Shown here piece after piece: positions 59,962 through 64,000 of a stretch of DNA of 64,000 bases (the stretch's first letter is position 1; the number at the start of each line of letters is the position of its first letter). The notes under the pieces are model-generated. The model made no database searches and was not told the DNA's origin. It worked only from the letters and a program-made list of their open reading frames with translations. The stretch is from Ceratodon purpureus. Lineage: Eukaryota; Streptophyta; Bryopsida; Pseudoditrichales; Ditrichaceae. Location of the stretch: the NCBI GenBank assembly GCA_014871385.1, contig CM026426.1:36953918-37017917 (forward strand). Direction: 5' to 3'. The position numbers and the translations under genes are program-made.

Positions 59962-60197
59962 CCTCTGTGTCTGCATGTGAACTCAGTGGACGTCACATCC
60001 TTGCGATGGAGGAGGATGCATCACCCTTTCACGTGTTCTTGAAAGAGATTTCTGTTGAGCCTGACCTAGACATTGCACAAGAGGACAACCGGCTTCTCTG
60101 TCTTCAAGAGCACCTTGGCAATGTCGGTAGTTTTGCCTCGCAATCTAAACCCTCCATAAGCGGGACCTCTTATGGAATCGCAAGCACTGCTACTTAA

Positions 60198-60519
60198 TAA
60201 AGTGGTGAGTTTCTTTATAGGAAGAAAGGAGGTGATTGAGAATTGTAGACTAAATAGTCCATTTCTACTTAGCATGTGTATAAGAAATCAAACTATCTGT
60301 AACCTAGATATGATTGCAATAAAATGACTGCCGACAGCATCAACTAATTTCTTCACGGCTTCTCAGTCTCCATACACGGCTTTTCCAATCAGTGCAAATA
60401 GTCTCAAAATCCATATCCAAAACAATGGGCTGCTCTACTAGACATCACCTTTGCATTGAGCTTCGGTTCTACATAGTTTGCAATGCTTTACATGAGACTC
60501 CTTAGACTCGTGTCGATAG
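60198..60519. other. spacer, no supported gene
   Basis: AT-rich tail after the ParB/methyltransferase gene. CAATAAAATG at about 60318 could serve as a polyadenylation signal for it. Nothing else seen. Confidence 0.35.
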
Positions 60520-61048
60520 TCACTCACCTATTTCGTCCTCACTCACAATATCTGCCCAGAACTTTGTGATACCTTGTAAGACGTCCTCTACTGCATCTGA
60601 TCCGACGTCTTCTCGCTGATGACCACCTGCTGAGACAACAAATGCGGGAACTTCCCAAAGGGGTATCGAAGGAACCAAAGGTAACGTCATAGCATCGGCG
60701 GTCTCCAGCCCAATTATCCTAGGGGCAAAGTCGAATGGATTGTTACTCTTCACATGGCAAAGACAGGCACATTCTGCGTAGCACAGTTTTAAAGGGAGAT
60801 TACATTGAAACAATCTAATTGAATACATCGCTACTTCACAACAAGAATGAACGTCAGAGGCGCGATTCAATCTAAGCCTCAATATATGTAAGCAGCAACC
60901 GGATAGGTGACCTTGATCGCAAGCACGTACCAGCACAACCCTTTCCTATGTCGGTTTCAGTCCTTTTGATGTCTGCAGCTCCCATACGCCATGTTCTTCG
61001 CGCCCTCTTCAAAGGTGCCTTCTTCGCTCTCCGCCGGGTGGCCGCCAT
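60520..61048 (-). CDS. hypothetical two-exon gene with basic N-terminus
   Basis: Exon 1 (61048-60931) starts MAATRRRAKKAPLKRARRTW, strongly basic, and ends at a GTACGT donor. Exon 2 (up to about 60760, ending at 60520 with TGA) has APRIIGLETADAMTLPLVPS and an acidic C-terminus (DIVSEDEIGE). The acceptor is not fixed; several AGs lie at 60735-60790. No family recognised. The basic start could bind nucleic acid. Confidence 0.4.
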
Positions 61049-61606
61049 CGCGAATCGGTGACTGAGAAAATGCGAAGTGGTATTCAAGGTCCAGTACATG
61101 GTCACAGTGTAGAGGACACAGCTCTTAGTGTTGGGAGCGATGACTTCCGTTATTGCAGTGTACAATTACCGTGGTGACACGCACCAAATCTATACTACTG
61201 TAGTTAGTGAGGCCGGATATGGCAGAAGCGCCGTATAGAGGTTAATGTCTTTCCGTTTAGATCCCCTTTGATATTCAGTAATGGCAATTTCCGTGATTAG
61301 AGCAGTTCAAAAAGAACCGACTTGGAATCAGAATCGAAATTAAATTAAGTGCCGCGGATTATCATGTTCTGACGTAAGTTCCCTTTGTCACATCTCAGTT
61401 GATTAACTCCGTCTAAGTTGGTGACTACTTTGAATGATTATAATATTCTTGGAATCCACTACCGTTTGTATCACCAACGAAAAGTTGATGACTTAGCGAT
61501 TATCGTTCGCATGTCCACCCCATCCGTGGATTAGTATGTTCTGCCTAAGAGCTCTACAATTTAAATCCCTCTGAAAGCATGCCTTGCCTCATTTTTTGCG
61601 TCTGGT
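61049..61606. other. spacer, no supported gene
   Basis: No ORF or motif stands out, and no palindrome copy is present in this piece. Confidence 0.35.
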
Positions 61607-62254
61607 TTGAAATTGTGTACCGTGATGGTTAAGAGGAAGCAGCCTGGCATGGTCATTGCCGTGGGTAGTACATGCAACCCTCCTCTAAGGAGCCAGGAAG
61701 TAGATGCGATGCTTGAGGGTAATGCGTTGGAGTGGAATGATTTTGGAGGGTCCGCACAAATTCTCTGTGATGATAGTGACAATAGCGACTCCGACTTTGA
61801 ACCAAATGTAGATTCCATATTTTCAAGACGTGTCTTGACAATCGGTTGGTTTCGAGCCTTGTCTTCAAGTCGACTGTTCAGATTGCTAAAGTTGATTTTG
61901 CCTCAATTGGATCCTTGTTCAGGGCAATGCTTTTCATGGTCTTGTATCAAAGTCGAGATCAGTATCAACTCTTTTCCTTATAAACCCCACTTTATCCTAA
62001 TTCTCGGATCTAGCATTGGTCCAATTTCAGACCGGGCTGTTCTGGAGCTGAACCGCGACGTGGGGAGCCTTCTTCTACGACAAGTACTGATTACAAGGCA
62101 CATCACAGGACGCCTGACATTGCAAGTCTTGCATTTCTGGCAGCTAGACGAGAGCGCTTGGACTTGGATTCATCGTGGTACTGCGCATTACCTAGTTACT
62201 GAGGGTCAGTTGTGGGAGGAAGTTGAAGTTCAGCCCACGCATTGTGAACTATAG
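61607..62254 (+). CDS. hypothetical protein, up to 215 residues, acidic patch
   Basis: ORF ending at TAG. It contains LEGNALEWNDFGGSAQ and the acidic run CDDSDNSDSDFEPN in the first third; the second part (QVLITRHITGRLTLQVLHFW; ending QLWEEVEVQPTHCEL) may be a separate exon. Possible splice points lie near 61820-62010. No family recognised. It is the last ORF before the final palindromes (62526, 63019). Confidence 0.35.
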   Translation: MKLCTVMVKRKQPGMVIAVGSTCNPPLRSQEVDAMLEGNALEWNDFGGSAQILCDDSDNSDSDFEPNVDSIFSRRVLTIGWFRALSSSRLFRLLKLILPQLDPCSGQCFSWSCIKVEISINSFPYKPHFILILGSSIGPISDRAVLELNRDVGSLLLRQVLITRHITGRLTLQVLHFWQLDESAWTWIHRGTAHYLVTEGQLWEEVEVQPTHCEL

Positions 62255-64000
62255 ATATACTGTTATCAATGTCATGCATGGTCATTGAGTTTGCGCTTGT
62301 CATAGTGGTTCACCCCATACAACATAGTTGGATTGCTTTGGTGATTAGTTGAACTTGTCTCCTTAGTGATACTATCTGATTTTTGTTTATGTCCGGCTTA
62401 TACAATGGCGAAAGCATTCTTTTCTGGGGATTGACATGTTCGTGAAGAGGCCATAGCCTATAGAATAAACATTTGTTCCAGATGGACGAGGTCTAGTAAA
62501 TAGGCCAGGTCAATGAGCCTTCAAATGGCGCTGGCGCCACCCACAGGCCAGTGAGGTCTACAGATCCAAGTCACCTTTGAGGATGCAAAGTTGCAGCAAA
62601 TTTTATGCCATTTTCCGTTGGCTAGTCACTGCACTCAGACATTTTGTTATTAGAGTTTGATATGTATAACGATGTTAGTTTGTAACACTAAGCAAACTGA
62701 TGTGTAATGCTAGAGGCTACTAATCTGACAGCAAGCTTTTGTCAGTAGCTTATCTCAAAACACTATTGTGTCCTCCACTGACGATGCTCTAGAGAGCCAG
62801 GATTATGCCAAGTCTTTCCATGGTGTATTGCATACTCTTTGGTTTTTGTAGGCAGCATATCTGGGTTACTTTAGTTCAGAAGAGCCCGTTTCATGGTTAT
62901 TCAATTTTTGGATGAATTTGTTTGCGGTTCATAATAAGCGTTCGACCGTGACTGTCTCAAAGCCTGAAGACCTTTTGCCTCTTGATTTCGGAAAAGTTTG
63001 TGATATGACCTTCCCACCTGGCGCCGGTGCCATCTCCTTCCTGTTTCAATCCATACATTGTATTGTATATGTATTGTACTGTGTATTCGTATCGTATGTA
63101 TGTCAATTGGATGAATATTGGATGATATTTGGGGTGATACATTTTGGACGATGTTTATCTATACGGTCTGTATTTCTGGCCTTTTATTTTTGGAGACAGT
63201 ATTTTCACGCGGATGATATCGTCAGCGGACAATGAATGTGTCGTTTGCACTCCTTACGAGATATTGCTCGTGGCTGACAGCCTGTCACGCCGCAGGCCTA
63301 CGCGCACTTCCAACGACGCACTCTTGAACCACTGCCTCCGTCCCAGTTTAGCAAAAAGTACCTGATGGCGACAGGTTTTCACGCTTGGTGCACGTTCAGA
63401 GCGAGGGTTCGAACTTTGAGAGTTCCGCAGAATTCTGAGTGCTTAGAGTCACAAAGGACAATAGCGGGCCCGCCAGACTGCCCAGTCATCGTGTGGACTA
63501 GGTCGAAGCAGAGCTTTTGATGTGCGTACTCCGATGGTACCAGATCCTACGTGGATCAGCGACATCCTACGTGGCTTCCCGAATGTGGTTAGACTTACCT
63601 CCGGCTGCTGTTTTACCACCCCTCTGCGTATATAACTTCAACCGTCAGATTCTGATGTCATCGCACGGTGACCATTCCGCTGCCTGTGCGAATCCTAAGT
63701 GGGACTTGGACTGGGGACCTCGCTCTGGGTATGTGGCAGCCGTGTGTCAATTCCACACGTAGACGAACCATCACTGTTCCCGCGAATAATTCTCGGGTTC
63801 AGAGTGCTCTGATTGCGTTGATTCCCGTGGAGACGCGTGGCGATGTGTGTTCTTGTCGGCATGGACTGCTATATGCGACGGGGTGCTTTTCCTCGACATT
63901 GGTGGATACGACGTTTTTTTACAGAACGACTGCACTAGTTGAGTAGAGGCTGCAATGAATTTATTGCACTTCCATTGAATTTAAAGTATTTGCATATTGC
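62255..64000. other. right end of region B and unassigned tail
   Basis: The last palindromes are at 62526 and 63019. After about 63.2 kb the base composition rises in GC and no palindrome or R-family repeat is seen, so the edge of region B may be near 63.1-63.3 kb. A TATA-like TATATAA is at 63629-63635; ORFs around it (63517-63762, 63668-63946) show no domain. The tail could be another element or host DNA. Confidence 0.4.

Larger units (their letters stand above)
53605..60197 (+). pseudogene. ParB/sulfiredoxin-like domain plus beta-class amino-methyltransferase-like gene
   Basis: Multi-exon gene read as: 53605-54276 (donor GTATGT), about 55159-55348 (GTAAGA), 55775-56194 (GTAACT), about 56430-57650, 58937-59228 (GTAAGA), 59694-60197 (TAA). 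Exon 1 has YVNVWDGNHRALAWM (54122-54166), like the GxHR box of ParB/Srx folds. The middle is helical and Lys/Glu-rich. Exon 5 has LIICDTPDN (motif IV-like, usually DPPY) and IAEAVLSHSGFLLLFVPAEE. Exon 6 has a motif I-like VLDL, then ACELSGRHILAMEEDASPF. Motif IV before motif I is the beta order of N4-cytosine/N6-adenine enzymes. Breaks: TAG 56057, 56183, 56943, 57015, 57183, 57219, 59802; TGA 53890, 56784, 57033; TAA 55245; frame changes near 54008 and in exon 5. Such domain pairs are familiar from phages. Domain calls are by motif only. Confidence 0.6.
19870..63032. repeat. dispersed 14-bp palindrome TGGCGCCGGCGCCA, about 27 copies, marking region B
   Basis: Perfect copies start at 22611, 23449, 25700, 27696, 31620, 36371 and 50571. 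Decayed copies start at 19870, 28071, 28496, 28937, 30534, 30866, 31077, 33051, 34609, 51265, 51452, 51595, 51996, 52343, 58496, 58826, 59588, 62526 and 63019; partial at 32098. Most changes are C to T or G to A at CG steps (TGGCGTCGGCGCCA, TGGCACCGGTGCCA), as expected from 5-methylcytosine decay; GGCTCC forms at 30534 and 30866 are exceptions. Copies sit outside the recognised exons and in different flanks, so the palindrome itself is the unit. None was found in 1-19.8 kb or inside the 10.5-kb gypsy insert. Confidence 0.9.

Noticed and set aside
19870..63032. CRISPR-like array from repeated palindromes
   Set aside because: Copies are 14 bp, irregularly spaced by hundreds to thousands of bases, and in eukaryotic DNA.
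1..64000. Organelle origin with U-to-C RNA editing that repairs TAG/TGA/TAA
   Set aside because: The stop pattern matches such editing as seen in hornwort and fern organelles, but MULE transposases, gypsy elements with LTRs and abundant MITEs mark this as nuclear DNA.
1..64000. Nuclear code change with TAG and TAA as Gln (as in some ulvophyte algae)
   Set aside because: Not adopted: TGA also interrupts frames at Arg positions, TAA is rare, and apparent terminal stops include TAG, TGA and TAA. Kept only as an alternative to test.

Overview
The window looks like transposon-dense nuclear DNA of a plant-lineage eukaryote, most likely a streptophyte alga or seedless land plant. This rests on MULE-type transposases with SWIM fingers, a B3 DNA-binding domain, a Ulp1/C48 protease, Ty3/gypsy retrotransposons with an extra ORF after integrase, GT-AG introns and MITEs. 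The exact organism cannot be fixed from sequence alone. No rRNA, tRNA, CRISPR array or clear single-copy host gene was seen. Exon borders below are read by eye.

Layout. (1) 1-about 5,560: the 3' part of a gypsy element (integrase, extra ORF split by a 255-bp MITE, polypurine tract, start of the 3' LTR). (2) About 5.57-16.9 kb, 'region A': a plus-strand Ulp1-like protease gene faces a minus-strand MULE transposase gene, with a B3-domain ORF behind it. Region A is dotted with the 9-mer CAGTGTCAC. (3) 17-26 kb: mostly non-coding, with long dispersed repeats. (4) About 26-62 kb, 'region B': small ORFs, two RING-type paralogues, a second MULE-type transposase with a SWIM finger, and a multi-exon gene joining a ParB/sulfiredoxin-like domain to a beta-class amino-methyltransferase-like domain. 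Region B is dotted with about 27 copies of the palindrome TGGCGCCGGCGCCA and its decayed forms. (5) Inside the region B transposase sits a complete 10.5-kb gypsy element (37,376-47,898, 5-bp target duplication ACCGC), whose integrase is itself split by a hAT-type MITE with an 8-bp duplication.

Main points. Regions A and B behave like two large MULE-type elements carrying cargo genes, each with its own dispersed short motif. Neither motif enters the inserted gypsy elements. This resembles VANDAL MULEs of Arabidopsis, whose VANC anti-silencing proteins recognise short motifs scattered through their own family. Almost all genes here are broken mainly by single in-frame stops: about 19 TAG, 8 TGA and 2 TAA. 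Nearly all sit where CAG, CGA or CAA would restore the frame, which is the signature expected from deamination of 5-methylcytosine. The ParB-plus-methyltransferase gene in a eukaryotic transposon-like setting is the most unusual coding content.
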